From NCBI GenBank assembly GCA_945876755.1, contig CAMCPM010000003.1:1-64000 (forward strand): 64,000 bases of DNA. The letters run 5' to 3'. Shown in pieces: positions 1 to 8,683 of this stretch; positions within the stretch are counted from its first letter, which is position 1; every line of letters begins with the position of its first letter. This DNA is from an uncultured Clostridia bacterium (lineage in GTDB: Bacteria; Bacillota; Clostridia; Oscillospirales; Ruminococcaceae). The notes under the pieces are model-generated. The model was not told the DNA's origin, made no database searches, and saw only the letters and a list, made by a program, of their open reading frames with translations. Made by a program: the position numbers and the translations under genes.

Positions 1-125
1 GGTTAAAAATGACGCGGCTCCGTTTTTGGGTGTTGGGGGATTGGTTGGCGGATACCCTGAGGAGTCTACCAATGCCAAACAATCAACGACGAGGGGGCTA
101 AAAAATTGCATAACCTTTTCTTGAT
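1..125. repeat. GC-rich fragment, open on both strands (possible dispersed repeat or gene remnant)
   Basis: This stretch is visibly richer in G and C than the AT-rich DNA around it. The plus strand is open in one frame from the left edge to a TGA at 122-124. The minus strand is open from an ATG at 109-111, preceded by AAAAGG, to the edge; its 37 codons are rich in proline and small residues. Neither peptide looks like a known domain. A sequence open on both strands with unusual composition fits the end of a dispersed repeat or a mobile-element remnant better than a gene. The resemblance to short repeat-derived peptides of gut Clostridia is a recollection and was not checked. Confidence 0.35.
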
Positions 126-158
126 GAGTTATTTCGCTAAATAAAAGTTTTGCGAAAT

Positions 159-220
159 TGAAATCCTGAATAAATAAATACATCTCCATTCAAAGCTGTA
201 TTTATTTATTCAGGATTTCA
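159..220 (-). terminator. Long perfect hairpin at the recN 3' end
   Basis: Arms 159-181 and 198-220 are exact reverse complements (23 bp) around a 16-nt loop. The recN stop codon (202-204) lies inside the right arm. A second small inverted repeat, ATTTCGC at 131-137 against GCGAAAT at 152-158, follows directly. There is no clear U-tract after the stem, so it may act as a 3' stabiliser or border element as well as, or instead of, an intrinsic terminator. It closes the long minus-strand operon. Confidence 0.6.
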
Positions 221-1896
221 TTATAAATTTTTTCTTGTACATCAAGCTGTTCAGAAGCATTATCAAGTGTTATCTTTGTTATATGTTCACCTCCGAGTAT
301 ACGTGCAATTTCAGCAACACGCTGTTCGCGATTTAATTGTGTTACAGTAGTATATGTGCCATCATCGTGATTTATTTTCTCTATAAGCAAATGATTGTCT
401 GCCATTACTGCAATTTGTGACAAATGAGTTACACACAAAACTTGTCTGGATTTAGAAACCTGACGAAGCTTTACTCCTATTTTTTGTGCAGCACGTCCGC
501 TTACACCGGTATCAACTTCATCAAAAATCATTGTAGGTATTGCTTCTTTTTCCGCAATAACATTTTTTACAGCAAGCATTATTCTTGACAATTCTCCTCC
601 GGAAGCAATTTTTGCAATAGGCTTCGGAGGTTCTCCTGGATTTACTGAAATAAGAAGTTCCATTAAATCCATTCCAATCGCAGTAAGTTTACCTTTTTTA
701 TGTTCAAAAAATATCTTTACGTTAGGCATATCAAGAAATTTAAGCTCTTCGGTTATTTTTTGAATTAGTTTTTCAGAAGCGTTTTTTCGCATTGAAGACA
801 GCTTTTCTGCCTTTTCAGAAACCTCGATTAAAAGCTGATTTTTACGGCTTGTAAGCTCTTCAATTTCTTTTGAATAACCATTGATTTCATTTACTTCACT
901 GCTATATAAATTGTACCTCGAAATCAGTTCACTCAGCGTACACGAATATCGTTTCTTCACATTATACAGTTTTTCACGTCTTTCTGAAAGATACTCAAAA
1001 CGCTGTTCATCAACATCTATGCTGTCAAAAAGACGTAAAATTTCATTTCCTATATCAGAAATTTCAATTTTAGCATTTTCAAGACGGTTTGCAAGCTGTG
1101 AAAGTTCAGGCATTATATCGCTGTAATCTGAAAATTCATTAATAATATTATCAAAACTTTCGTTAACACCAGAGACATCTTCATTTCCGCAAAGTACCAA
1201 ATGAGAACGTGAAAGCATTTCTGCTATAACATTACTGTTGTTAGCAACTGCAAATTCATTCTCAATATCTGTATCTTCGTTTTCATTGTCAATTTCAAGT
1301 TCGCCTACATCAGAAATAAACTGATTCAAGTATTCGACACGCTGCTGCTTTTCTTTCTCCATAACCGCAAGCTGTTTTATTCTGCGTGCTGTATTTTGAA
1401 GCTCCTTAAAAGATTTTTGATAATCACTTAGATATTCTCCCAATTCAGCATAACTGTCTACTATATTAATATGCTTTTCAGGATACATAAGTATTCTGTT
1501 ATCGTGCTGTCCATGAACATCTATGAGAGTTTCTCCTATCTCGCGGATCGCCGATACTGGTGCTGTTTTTGAATTTATACGAGCCGAACTTCCCCCATCT
1601 GCATATATCTCACGGGTGATCATAAGTTCATCGTCTTCACAGCTTATTCCCAATTCTGAAAGCTTTTTTATAGTATCATTAGTCAGATGACGAAACATTG
1701 CAGTAATAACTGCTTTTTCACATCCGGAACGTACGATATCTTTATTGATCCTTTTACCAAGTACAGCGTTTATTCCATTAATAAGAATTGACTTTCCTGC
1801 ACCTGTTTCTCCGGTGAAAACATTAAAGCTTTCCGTAAACGGTATTTCTGCTTTTTGTATTACCGCAAGATTTTCAATATATAATTCACTTAGCAT
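202..1896 (-). CDS. recN: DNA repair protein RecN
   Basis: RecN is an SMC-like ATPase that gathers at DNA double-strand breaks and supports recombinational repair in the cytoplasm. The 564-residue protein has a Walker A GETGAGKS at 29-36, a long charged coiled-coil middle, an ABC-type signature SGGE near 432 and a Walker B IFDEVD near 457; the length is normal for the family. I chose the ATG at 1894-1896 because AAAGGACGG lies just upstream and the conserved N-terminus starts there. An upstream in-frame start at 1929 would overlap argR. It is the last gene of the long minus-strand operon, directly after argR, an order common in Firmicutes. Confidence 0.95.
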   Translation of the reverse strand: MLSELYIENLAVIQKAEIPFTESFNVFTGETGAGKSILINGINAVLGKRINKDIVRSGCEKAVITAMFRHLTNDTIKKLSELGISCEDDELMITREIYADGGSSARINSKTAPVSAIREIGETLIDVHGQHDNRILMYPEKHINIVDSYAELGEYLSDYQKSFKELQNTARRIKQLAVMEKEKQQRVEYLNQFISDVGELEIDNENEDTDIENEFAVANNSNVIAEMLSRSHLVLCGNEDVSGVNESFDNIINEFSDYSDIMPELSQLANRLENAKIEISDIGNEILRLFDSIDVDEQRFEYLSERREKLYNVKKRYSCTLSELISRYNLYSSEVNEINGYSKEIEELTSRKNQLLIEVSEKAEKLSSMRKNASEKLIQKITEELKFLDMPNVKIFFEHKKGKLTAIGMDLMELLISVNPGEPPKPIAKIASGGELSRIMLAVKNVIAEKEAIPTMIFDEVDTGVSGRAAQKIGVKLRQVSKSRQVLCVTHLSQIAVMADNHLLIEKINHDDGTYTTVTQLNREQRVAEIARILGGEHITKITLDNASEQLDVQEKIYNEILNK

Positions 1897-1921
1897 AATC
1901 AACCGTCCTTTTAATAAGAAT

Positions 1922-2362
1922 TTATTCAAATAGAAAGCTTTTCAGCTCATCAGTAAATTCAGAAGCAGCAGCTTCACTTTTCATAAGTGCAAAAATTGTA
2001 TCGTCCCCTGCTATTGTCCCTACAATTTCAGAACAATTCATTTTATCAAGCGTTGCACACGCAGCCTGTGCCATACCTGTATGGCACTTTATGACAACTG
2101 TATTCATTGCATAAACTATATCAACAACAGCGTCCTTGAAAATAGCCGGACATTGAATTTCAGCTTTAGGCACACGGACATAAATATATGCTCCAGAAGC
2201 TGTAATTTCTTTTTTTAAGTTAAGTTCATTTATGTCTCTCGATAAAGTAGCCTGTGTAACTGCAATGCCATTATCTTCAAGATGTTTTTTTAATGCCTCT
2301 TGAGTAGTTATTTCATAATTTTCTATTATCTCAATAATTTTATTTTGCCTTTGCTTTTTCAT
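1922..2362 (-). CDS. argR: Arginine repressor ArgR
   Basis: ArgR is an arginine-responsive DNA-binding regulator of arginine synthesis and breakdown that acts as a hexamer. The protein has 146 residues, close to the usual 150. The N-terminal winged helix carries the recognition region TQATLSRDI near 37-45. The C-terminal arginine-binding and oligomerisation domain carries GTIAGDDT at 115-122. The start has a GAGGG site upstream and lies 14 bases after the nadK stop. No arginine biosynthesis gene is in the window, so this copy is placed by conserved synteny with recN rather than next to its targets. In several Firmicutes ArgR (AhrC) also assists recombination. Confidence 0.93.
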   Translation of the reverse strand: MKKQRQNKIIEIIENYEITTQEALKKHLEDNGIAVTQATLSRDINELNLKKEITASGAYIYVRVPKAEIQCPAIFKDAVVDIVYAMNTVVIKCHTGMAQAACATLDKMNCSEIVGTIAGDDTIFALMKSEAAASEFTDELKSFLFE

Positions 2363-2375
2363 TTGAATAAATCCC

Positions 2376-3227
2376 TCACTTTATAGGATTCATAAGCTTA
2401 TTGTTAACTGCATCAAAAAAAGAATGTCCTTTTATGTCAATAAGCCTTAACTTCTTAATAGACTTATTTATTATAAGCTTATCTTCTTTTTTCATTTCAC
2501 ATCTTGATTTTCCATCTACAGAAAAATAAACGGAATCATCGGCATAATGCTTTACTTCAATTGTTCTTTCTGCAGTAAACACCATTGTCCGTGAGAACAA
2601 TGAATGCGGACATATGGGTGTAAGCTGTATACATTCTGTTCCGGGTTCCAAAATCGGACCTCCAGCCGAAAGTGCATAAGCAGTTGAACCGGTAGGTGTT
2701 GCAAAAACTACACCGTCTGAACGCATTGAACTGACAATCATACCATCGGTTAATATTTCATAATCTGTAATTTTAGAATACGGTCTTGCTACAACTATAT
2801 CATTTAAAGCCGTATGTTTTGAAACAATTTGATTATCACGGATAAGTGATGCATCAAGCATCATTCTTGTTTCAACAACATAGTCATGTGTTTTGAGCTT
2901 TGAAAGGTTTTCAAGTTCATCCGGTTCCATAGACGCCATAAATCCCAGTCTGCCCGTATTAATCCCAAGCAAAGGCTTATCATTATCAGATGCGTAAACA
3001 GATGCTTTTAATATAGTTCCGTCACCGCCTATAGCGATAATTACGTCACATTCCCGAGTTATGTCATCTATTTTTCCATAGGTAACAAAATTCTTATCGG
3101 AAAATTCCTCTTTATAACATTCTGAAATTAAAATATCTATTCCAAGCTTATTTAAAATGTCACAGCATTTAAGCGCCGTTGGAAGAGCATTTGCTTTTCT
3201 GAAATTAGGAAACAAAACAATTTTCAT
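2376..3227 (-). CDS. nadK: NAD kinase
   Basis: This enzyme phosphorylates NAD to NADP using ATP or polyphosphate in the cytoplasm. The 283-residue sequence carries the family hallmark GGDGT at 67-71, LGINTGRLGF at 87-96, and further on the NAD-site segment with ATPTGSTAY and a glycine-rich SAGGPIL. The length is typical. It sits between tlyA (11-base gap) and argR (13-base gap) on the same strand, the common tlyA-nadK-argR-recN order of Clostridia, and has no promoter of its own that I can see. Confidence 0.95.
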   Translation of the reverse strand: MKIVLFPNFRKANALPTALKCCDILNKLGIDILISECYKEEFSDKNFVTYGKIDDITRECDVIIAIGGDGTILKASVYASDNDKPLLGINTGRLGFMASMEPDELENLSKLKTHDYVVETRMMLDASLIRDNQIVSKHTALNDIVVARPYSKITDYEILTDGMIVSSMRSDGVVFATPTGSTAYALSAGGPILEPGTECIQLTPICPHSLFSRTMVFTAERTIEVKHYADDSVYFSVDGKSRCEMKKEDKLIINKSIKKLRLIDIKGHSFFDAVNNKLMNPIK

Positions 3228-3238
3228 AAAAACCTCCG

Positions 3239-4024
3239 CTATTTTAATTTGCTGAAAGCAATTGAAACAAGTTCTTTGATATTGAAATCATTAGTTTCGC
3301 TGCCGTGTTTCAGATGCAAAAGATATTCAATATTACCGTCACCGCCTGATATAGGAGAAAAAGTAAGTCCGACAGCTTTAATGTTTAACGAACTGCAAAA
3401 TAAAATTATATTCTCAATAACTTTTATATGTACTTTCGGATCTTTGACTATACCATTTTTCCCTATTGATGACTTACCAGCTTCAAATTGCGGCTTTACA
3501 AGAACGATTGCTTCGCCATATGTTGGAAGAAGTTCTTTTATTTTCGGTATTATTTGAGTCAAAGAAACAAAAGATACATCAGTAGAAATAAAGGACGGAT
3601 TTAACGGAAAGTTATCAGCGGTCATGTTTTTTATATTGTTTCTTTCCATATTGCATACGCGCATATCGTTTTTCAATCGAGTGTCAAGCTGGTCATGTCC
3701 GACGTCAACCGCATAAACATATGAAGCTCCATTTTGAAGCATACAATCAGTAAATCCACCTGTCGATGCACCTATATCAATACATATACGGTTGCTTAAA
3801 TCTATGTTGAATTCCGTCAACGCTTTCTCAAGCTTTAATCCGCCTCTGCCGACATATTTAAGCTGTTCACCGGTAATTTCAATATTAACGCCATCATTTA
3901 CATCAACAGAGGGCTTAGATATAACTTTACCGTCAGCAATGATCTTGCCTGATTTAATAAGCTCTTTAGCACGTTCACGGCTTTTGACAAGACCTTTTTC
4001 TACAAGATATAAATCAATTCTCAA
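3239..4024 (-). CDS. tlyA: TlyA-family S4/FtsJ RNA methyltransferase
   Basis: Members of this family 2'-O-methylate rRNA cytidines; some are labelled hemolysin A. The 261 residues begin with an S4 RNA-binding domain (about 1-60, with KSRERAKELIKSGKI) followed by a Rossmann methyltransferase whose SAM motif is DIGASTGGFTD at 83-93. The length matches the family. The start overlaps the end of dxs by 11 bases, so translation is probably coupled. Which rRNA position is modified here cannot be read from the sequence. Confidence 0.9.
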   Translation of the reverse strand: MRIDLYLVEKGLVKSRERAKELIKSGKIIADGKVISKPSVDVNDGVNIEITGEQLKYVGRGGLKLEKALTEFNIDLSNRICIDIGASTGGFTDCMLQNGASYVYAVDVGHDQLDTRLKNDMRVCNMERNNIKNMTADNFPLNPSFISTDVSFVSLTQIIPKIKELLPTYGEAIVLVKPQFEAGKSSIGKNGIVKDPKVHIKVIENIILFCSSLNIKAVGLTFSPISGGDGNIEYLLHLKHGSETNDFNIKELVSIAFSKLK

Positions 4025-5861
4025 TATTCACACTCTCGTTCAAATTCAGTATTTTTTTCATGCCTAAAACACTTAATTCATATTTATCAAGACAACTTGA
4101 TACAGAAGCTTGCTTTACAAAACCATTTACAGCAGTAATAACAAATTTTCCTCTGTAACCATGTTCATACAAAATAGCAAGAAGCCTTTCTGCCAAGCCT
4201 CCGGCTTGAGAACTTTCCTCAAAGAAATAAATCTCTTTATAATTCAAACAAAGTTCAATTACAGATAATTCAATAGGATATATTTTTACAAGCTTTAACA
4301 CATCACAATCAGTAGCTGCATACAAATTATGAACAATTCTTCCATAACTTACCGCAAGTTTATCACTTCCGTTTTGGAGTAAACTGAAAGAATCTGTATC
4401 TTCAATACCAATAGTTACTGTCTCCTCCCCTTTTGGATAACGAACAGCAGCAATTCCATCTGTTTTGTATAAAGCACTTTCAAGACACATTTCAAGTTCC
4501 TTATATGTTGACGGAGAGTATACCGTAGTATTGGGAATTGTAAGCAGCATTGGTACGTCAAGCAATCCTTGATGTGTTTCTCCGTCCTCCCCTACAAATC
4601 CTGAACGGTCAATTCCAAGAACAATATGAGTTTTTTCAATAGACGCGTCATGTATCAGCTGGTCATACGACCTTTGCAAAAAGCTTGAATACACTGCAAA
4701 TACAGGTATTTTTCCTTCACAGGCAAGACCTGCAGAAAATGTTACTGCGTGCTGCTCAGCAATACCAACATCGTAAAATCTGTTCGGATGCTTTGAAGCA
4801 AAATGCTGCAAACCTGTACCATATTTCATTGCAGCTGTTATTGCACATATATTGGAATCTTTATCAGCCAGTTCGCAAAGCTTTTTTCCAAATATTTCAG
4901 AAAAAGAATTAGTTACATTATTATTGGGATTTTTCTTGTCATATCCGCTTGACGGAATTGCATGAAAAGCACCCGGATTTATTTCAGCAGGACGGAATCC
5001 CTTTCCTTTTATTGTATTAACATGAACAAATACAGGCTTATGAAGCTTTTTGGCTGCTCTTAAAGCTTCTTCAAGTTCTGAAATATTATGACCGTCAATA
5101 GGACCAAGATATACGAAACCCATATCTTCAAACATTGTTGAATGATAAACAACCGATTTTATAGCAGTTTTAGATACAGACAAAAAATTCTTGATAGGTT
5201 CGCCAACGATTGGAGTGTTAGCAAGTATCTGCTCAACTTTTTTCTTTGCATTAATATATGCTGTGTTTCCGCGTATCGAAGTCAGATATTTTGCAAAAGC
5301 ACCAACATTTTTTGATATTGACATATCATTGTGATTTAAAATTATTATAAGATTATCATTGCTTTTTCCTGCATTATTAAGGCCCTCATAAGCGAGTCCT
5401 CCGGTAAAAGCACCGTCACCGATTATTGCTATTGCATGATGTTTGTTCCCGTTTTGTTTCATAGCTTCGGCAAATCCAAGAGCTGCCGAAATTGAAGTGC
5501 TGCTGTGACCACTTATAAAAACGTCGTGTTCGGATTCTCCTGGACGGCAAAAACCTGATATACCGTTTTCTTTTCTCAAAGATGAGAAATTGTCATATCT
5601 TCCTGTCAGAAGTTTATGAGCATAAACCTGATGACCTACGTCCCATATTATTTTATCGGCAGGTGAATGAAATACTCTGTGAAGCGCAACTGTAAGTTCG
5701 ACAGTTCCAAGATTTGACGACAAATGTCCTCCGTTTTTTAATACGGTTTTTATTATTTTCTGTCTTATTTCTCTGCACAGATATTCACATTGAGGTATAG
5801 TAAGTCTGCCAAGCTCCTGAGGCAAAACAAGATTGTTTAATCTGATATCAGAATTATTCAT
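4014..5861 (-). CDS. dxs: 1-deoxy-D-xylulose-5-phosphate synthase
   Basis: DXS joins pyruvate and glyceraldehyde 3-phosphate in a thiamine-diphosphate reaction that starts the MEP isoprenoid pathway and also feeds thiamine and pyridoxal synthesis. The 615 residues show the ThDP motif GDGAFTGG at 148-155 with the paired Asn near 177, an early catalytic His in the GGHLSSNLG segment, and the central DRSGFVGEDGETHQG loop before the C-terminal transketolase-like domain. The length is normal. The prenyl transferase gene ispA lies two genes upstream in the same operon, so precursor synthesis and chain elongation are co-transcribed. Confidence 0.96.
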   Translation of the reverse strand: MNNSDIRLNNLVLPQELGRLTIPQCEYLCREIRQKIIKTVLKNGGHLSSNLGTVELTVALHRVFHSPADKIIWDVGHQVYAHKLLTGRYDNFSSLRKENGISGFCRPGESEHDVFISGHSSTSISAALGFAEAMKQNGNKHHAIAIIGDGAFTGGLAYEGLNNAGKSNDNLIIILNHNDMSISKNVGAFAKYLTSIRGNTAYINAKKKVEQILANTPIVGEPIKNFLSVSKTAIKSVVYHSTMFEDMGFVYLGPIDGHNISELEEALRAAKKLHKPVFVHVNTIKGKGFRPAEINPGAFHAIPSSGYDKKNPNNNVTNSFSEIFGKKLCELADKDSNICAITAAMKYGTGLQHFASKHPNRFYDVGIAEQHAVTFSAGLACEGKIPVFAVYSSFLQRSYDQLIHDASIEKTHIVLGIDRSGFVGEDGETHQGLLDVPMLLTIPNTTVYSPSTYKELEMCLESALYKTDGIAAVRYPKGEETVTIGIEDTDSFSLLQNGSDKLAVSYGRIVHNLYAATDCDVLKLVKIYPIELSVIELCLNYKEIYFFEESSQAGGLAERLLAILYEHGYRGKFVITAVNGFVKQASVSSCLDKYELSVLGMKKILNLNESVNIEN

Positions 5862-5873
5862 TTCTATTTTCCT

Positions 5874-6356
5874 TTATCCAATTGTCATAGGTACGAGCAT
5901 TGCGATCAATATACCAAGAAGGGCTCCTCCAAGAACCTCAAACGGAGTATGGCCAAGATATTCTTTGAGTTCCTTTTTCTTTTTGTCATTTGGTTTATCG
6001 TTGCATTCTTCTGTTGATTTTATTCCTCTTACTGCGAAAATTCTGTTAATCCTGTTAATTTCTTTTGCATGGAGTCCTGCTGAACGTCTTACTCCCATCG
6101 CGTCATACATTACGATCATAGAAAGAATAAACATTAAAGCAAATTCGGACGAACCAAATCCGCATTTTCTGCACATTGCAATAGTTGCCGAACACACCAA
6201 TGCTGAATGTGAACTTGGCATACCTCCGGCTCCGAAAAGACGTTCAGGATTAAATGATTTTGTTTGTATAAAATGAATAAGAGTTTTGATAATTTGTGCC
6301 GCACACCATGAAATTATTGCGGAAACAAGTACATAATTGTATTCAAGTGCATTCAT
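5874..6356 (-). CDS. Divergent PAP2-family membrane protein (DUF212, YuiD-like)
   Basis: This is a small integral membrane protein of the divergent PAP2 (DUF212) family. The phosphatase-like motif GGMPSSHS lies around residues 44-51 and hydrophobic helices flank it. I chose the ATG at 6354-6356 (160 residues) because AAGGGA lies 8 bases ahead; an ATG three codons earlier abuts that site. It lies between ispA and dxs with gaps of about 12-16 bases. That position makes a link to polyprenyl phosphate or diphosphate handling attractive, but the substrate is inference. Catalysis is unproven in this family, whose C-terminal motif differs from classical PAP2. Confidence 0.85.
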   Translation of the reverse strand: MNALEYNYVLVSAIISWCAAQIIKTLIHFIQTKSFNPERLFGAGGMPSSHSALVCSATIAMCRKCGFGSSEFALMFILSMIVMYDAMGVRRSAGLHAKEINRINRIFAVRGIKSTEECNDKPNDKKKKELKEYLGHTPFEVLGGALLGILIAMLVPMTIG

Positions 6357-6372
6357 TTTCTTCATTCCCTTT

Positions 6373-7275
6373 TTAATAATTACGTTTTAACAGATAGATT
6401 GTAAGCTCTTTAAGGAATTCATTGTCACTGAACTTATCAAGAACAAATATCGCATCATCTGTCAATTGCTTTGCTTTGAATTTTGCCTTTTCTATTCCGA
6501 CAAGTGAAGCAAAAGTAGTCTTTCCGCATTCTTTGTCACTTCCGATAGGTTTTCCTAATGTCTGTTCATCTCCTGCTATATCAAGTATATCATCAATAAT
6601 CTGAAAAGCAAGTCCCAATTTTTCTGCATATATATCGGCATATTCAAGCATTTTATCTGCTCCTGCCGCTATGCATCCTATTTTGCACGCTGATTTAAGC
6701 AATGCACTTGTTTTCATTGAGTACATTTGCAAAATAGTTTTCTCATTAAGTTCTCCTGTATAAGTTGTATCTATAACCTGTCCGCCTATCATTCCGTTTA
6801 TTCCGACTTGTTTTGAAAGTTCGGAAATAACAGCGACTTTTATTTCAGGCGTAATATTTTCATCACGGCTTATTATTTCATATGCGAGGTTGAGAAGTGC
6901 ATCTCCGGCAAGAAGAGCCTGAGCTTCTCCATAAGCCTTGTGACATGATGGTTTTCCGCGTCTCATATCATCATTATCCATGCAAGGCAGATCATCATGT
7001 ATCAATGAAAATGTGTGTATCATTTCCAAAGCACACGCTGCTGACAAAGAATTGTCAATATTACCTCCGCAAATTCTACAAAACTCAAGTGTCAAAACAG
7101 GACGTATCCTCTTTCCGCCTGCCATTAACGAATACCACATTGCTTCGATAATACCGCTTTGTTCAGATGTTCCTGATAAACAGCTTTTTCTTAAACACTC
7201 GAGTTTGTTATTAATAATATCCAAAAGCATATCAAAATGTTCTTTTGCTTTAGGAGTAAATTCGTACTCACTCAA
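6373..7275 (-). CDS. ispA: Polyprenyl (farnesyl/geranylgeranyl) diphosphate synthase
   Basis: This is a trans-prenyltransferase that condenses isopentenyl diphosphate with allylic diphosphates to make short-chain precursors of undecaprenyl phosphate and quinones. The 300 residues contain GGKRIRP near 53-59, the first aspartate-rich motif DDLPCMD at 94-100 followed by DDMRRGKP, and the second motif in FQIIDDILD near 230. The size fits IspA. The start is TTG at 7273-7275: GGAGG lies 8 bases upstream and the intervening ATG is followed at once by a stop. It follows xseB, the usual xseA-xseB-ispA-dxs order. Exact chain length cannot be told by eye. Confidence 0.92.
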   Translation of the reverse strand: MSEYEFTPKAKEHFDMLLDIINNKLECLRKSCLSGTSEQSGIIEAMWYSLMAGGKRIRPVLTLEFCRICGGNIDNSLSAACALEMIHTFSLIHDDLPCMDNDDMRRGKPSCHKAYGEAQALLAGDALLNLAYEIISRDENITPEIKVAVISELSKQVGINGMIGGQVIDTTYTGELNEKTILQMYSMKTSALLKSACKIGCIAAGADKMLEYADIYAEKLGLAFQIIDDILDIAGDEQTLGKPIGSDKECGKTTFASLVGIEKAKFKAKQLTDDAIFVLDKFSDNEFLKELTIYLLKRNY

Positions 7276-7300
7276 TTGTACATCCTCCAGTCATAAAGTA

Positions 7301-7480
7301 TCAGCTTTCCGAGTCATCAACTGTAACCACAAGTTCAGCCTGTTCGAGCTGTTTACGGCAGTTTCCGAGTAATTCAACGCCTTCTTTATATATATTAATT
7401 GATTCTTCAAGTGAGATCTCGTTATTTTCAAGCTTTGATACAATTTCATCAAGTCTTTTCAGCGATTGTTCAAAATTCAT
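7301..7480 (-). CDS. xseB: Exodeoxyribonuclease VII small subunit
   Basis: I translated this by hand; it has only 59 codons. The peptide starts MNFEQSLKRLDEIVSKLE, continues through NNEISLEESINIYKEGVEL and ends VTVDDSES, which matches the helical hairpin of XseB (usual length 60-80). XseB binds XseA to form exonuclease VII, which degrades single-stranded DNA into oligonucleotides. The gene starts 18 bases after xseA ends and is followed by ispA, the expected order. Its small size makes it easy to miss in automated calls. Confidence 0.93.
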   Translation of the reverse strand: MNFEQSLKRLDEIVSKLENNEISLEESINIYKEGVELLGNCRKQLEQAELVVTVDDSES

Positions 7481-7498
7481 TTATACAACCAACTTTCT

Positions 7499-8683
7499 CT
7501 AATTTATAGTTGCAGATAATGTTCCGTCTGTCATTTGTATTTCAATATTTTCTCCCGGAGACAAATCTGTTGTTTTATTTATAAGCTTTCCGTTTTTGCG
7601 TACAAGCGAATAACCTCTTCCAAGCGTTCTAAGTGGACTCAAGCTTTCCAGAGCCGCCGCATTTTCAGCAAGTTTTCCGCTAAATTTCTGAATTTGAATT
7701 TTATATGCCGCAGCCAGTCTATCTTCATAAAGTCTGAATTTTTCTTTATATGAAATTATTTTGACCGACGGAGTAGCGTTTTCAAGCCGTTTTGAAATTA
7801 AATCAAGCTTGTAAAAATTATTTTTAAACAAATCTGAAATCCCGTCAAATAAGTTTTTTTCCAAAGCATTCAATCTGTTATAAATCATAGTAATGTCGGG
7901 AACAGCCAGTTCAGCGGCAGCAGAAGGTGTAGGCGCACGCAAATCTGCAACCAAATCAGCAATGGTTGTATCTGTTTCATGTCCTACTGCAGAAATTATC
8001 GGCGTATTGCAGTTATAAATACATCTCGCAACTTTTTCATCATTGAACGCCATCAAGTCTTCAAGCGAACCGCCGCCTCTTCCGCATATAAGCAAGTCCA
8101 TTCCGCTGTTATCTGCATGAACTATCGCTTTACAAATAGATTCAGGAGCGTTAATTCCCTGAACAAGTGACGGAAAAATTATTACCTCAGCAATAGGATA
8201 ACGGCGTGAAAGAATATTCAGCATATCCTGAAGAGCCGCAGCGTCAACCGAAGTAATTATTCCGATTTTTTGAGGCATATTCGGAAGCGTTTTTTTATGT
8301 GCTTCATCAAAAATTCCTTCATAAAGAAGCCTTTCCTTTAACTGTTCACAAGCAAGATACAATGCGCCTAAACCGTCAGGCTGCATATCCGATACATATA
8401 ACTGATATATACCATCACGTTCAAAAACTTGAACATTTGCAGAAACAATTACTCTCATTCCGTTCTGCGGCATAAATGTTAGTCTTGAAGCCATGCTGCT
8501 GAACATCACAGCTTTTATTGAGCTTTCATTATCTTTGAGAGTAAAATACAAATGCCCTGTTTTGGCATGATTTGTAAAATTAGAAATTTCTCCAACTGCC
8601 AAAATTCCATGCAGCTTTTTATCTTCTTTAAGCTTAAATGATATATATCTGTTTATCTGTGAAACAGTCAAAATACTGCTCAT
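7499..8683 (-). CDS. xseA: Exodeoxyribonuclease VII large subunit
   Basis: This is the catalytic and DNA-binding subunit of exonuclease VII, a processive single-strand nuclease used in repair. The 394 residues open with an OB-fold (VGEISNFTNHAKTGHLYFTL near 30-50), then the conserved GIITS, FPSLVQG, CGRGGGSLEDL and SAVGHETD segments of the catalytic domain, followed by a coiled-coil tail and a short C-terminal motif with LGRGYSLV. The length is normal. It overlaps the tsaD-like gene by four bases (ATGA) and precedes xseB, so both subunits come from one transcript. Confidence 0.96.
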   Translation of the reverse strand: MSSILTVSQINRYISFKLKEDKKLHGILAVGEISNFTNHAKTGHLYFTLKDNESSIKAVMFSSMASRLTFMPQNGMRVIVSANVQVFERDGIYQLYVSDMQPDGLGALYLACEQLKERLLYEGIFDEAHKKTLPNMPQKIGIITSVDAAALQDMLNILSRRYPIAEVIIFPSLVQGINAPESICKAIVHADNSGMDLLICGRGGGSLEDLMAFNDEKVARCIYNCNTPIISAVGHETDTTIADLVADLRAPTPSAAAELAVPDITMIYNRLNALEKNLFDGISDLFKNNFYKLDLISKRLENATPSVKIISYKEKFRLYEDRLAAAYKIQIQKFSGKLAENAAALESLSPLRTLGRGYSLVRKNGKLINKTTDLSPGENIEIQMTDGTLSATIN

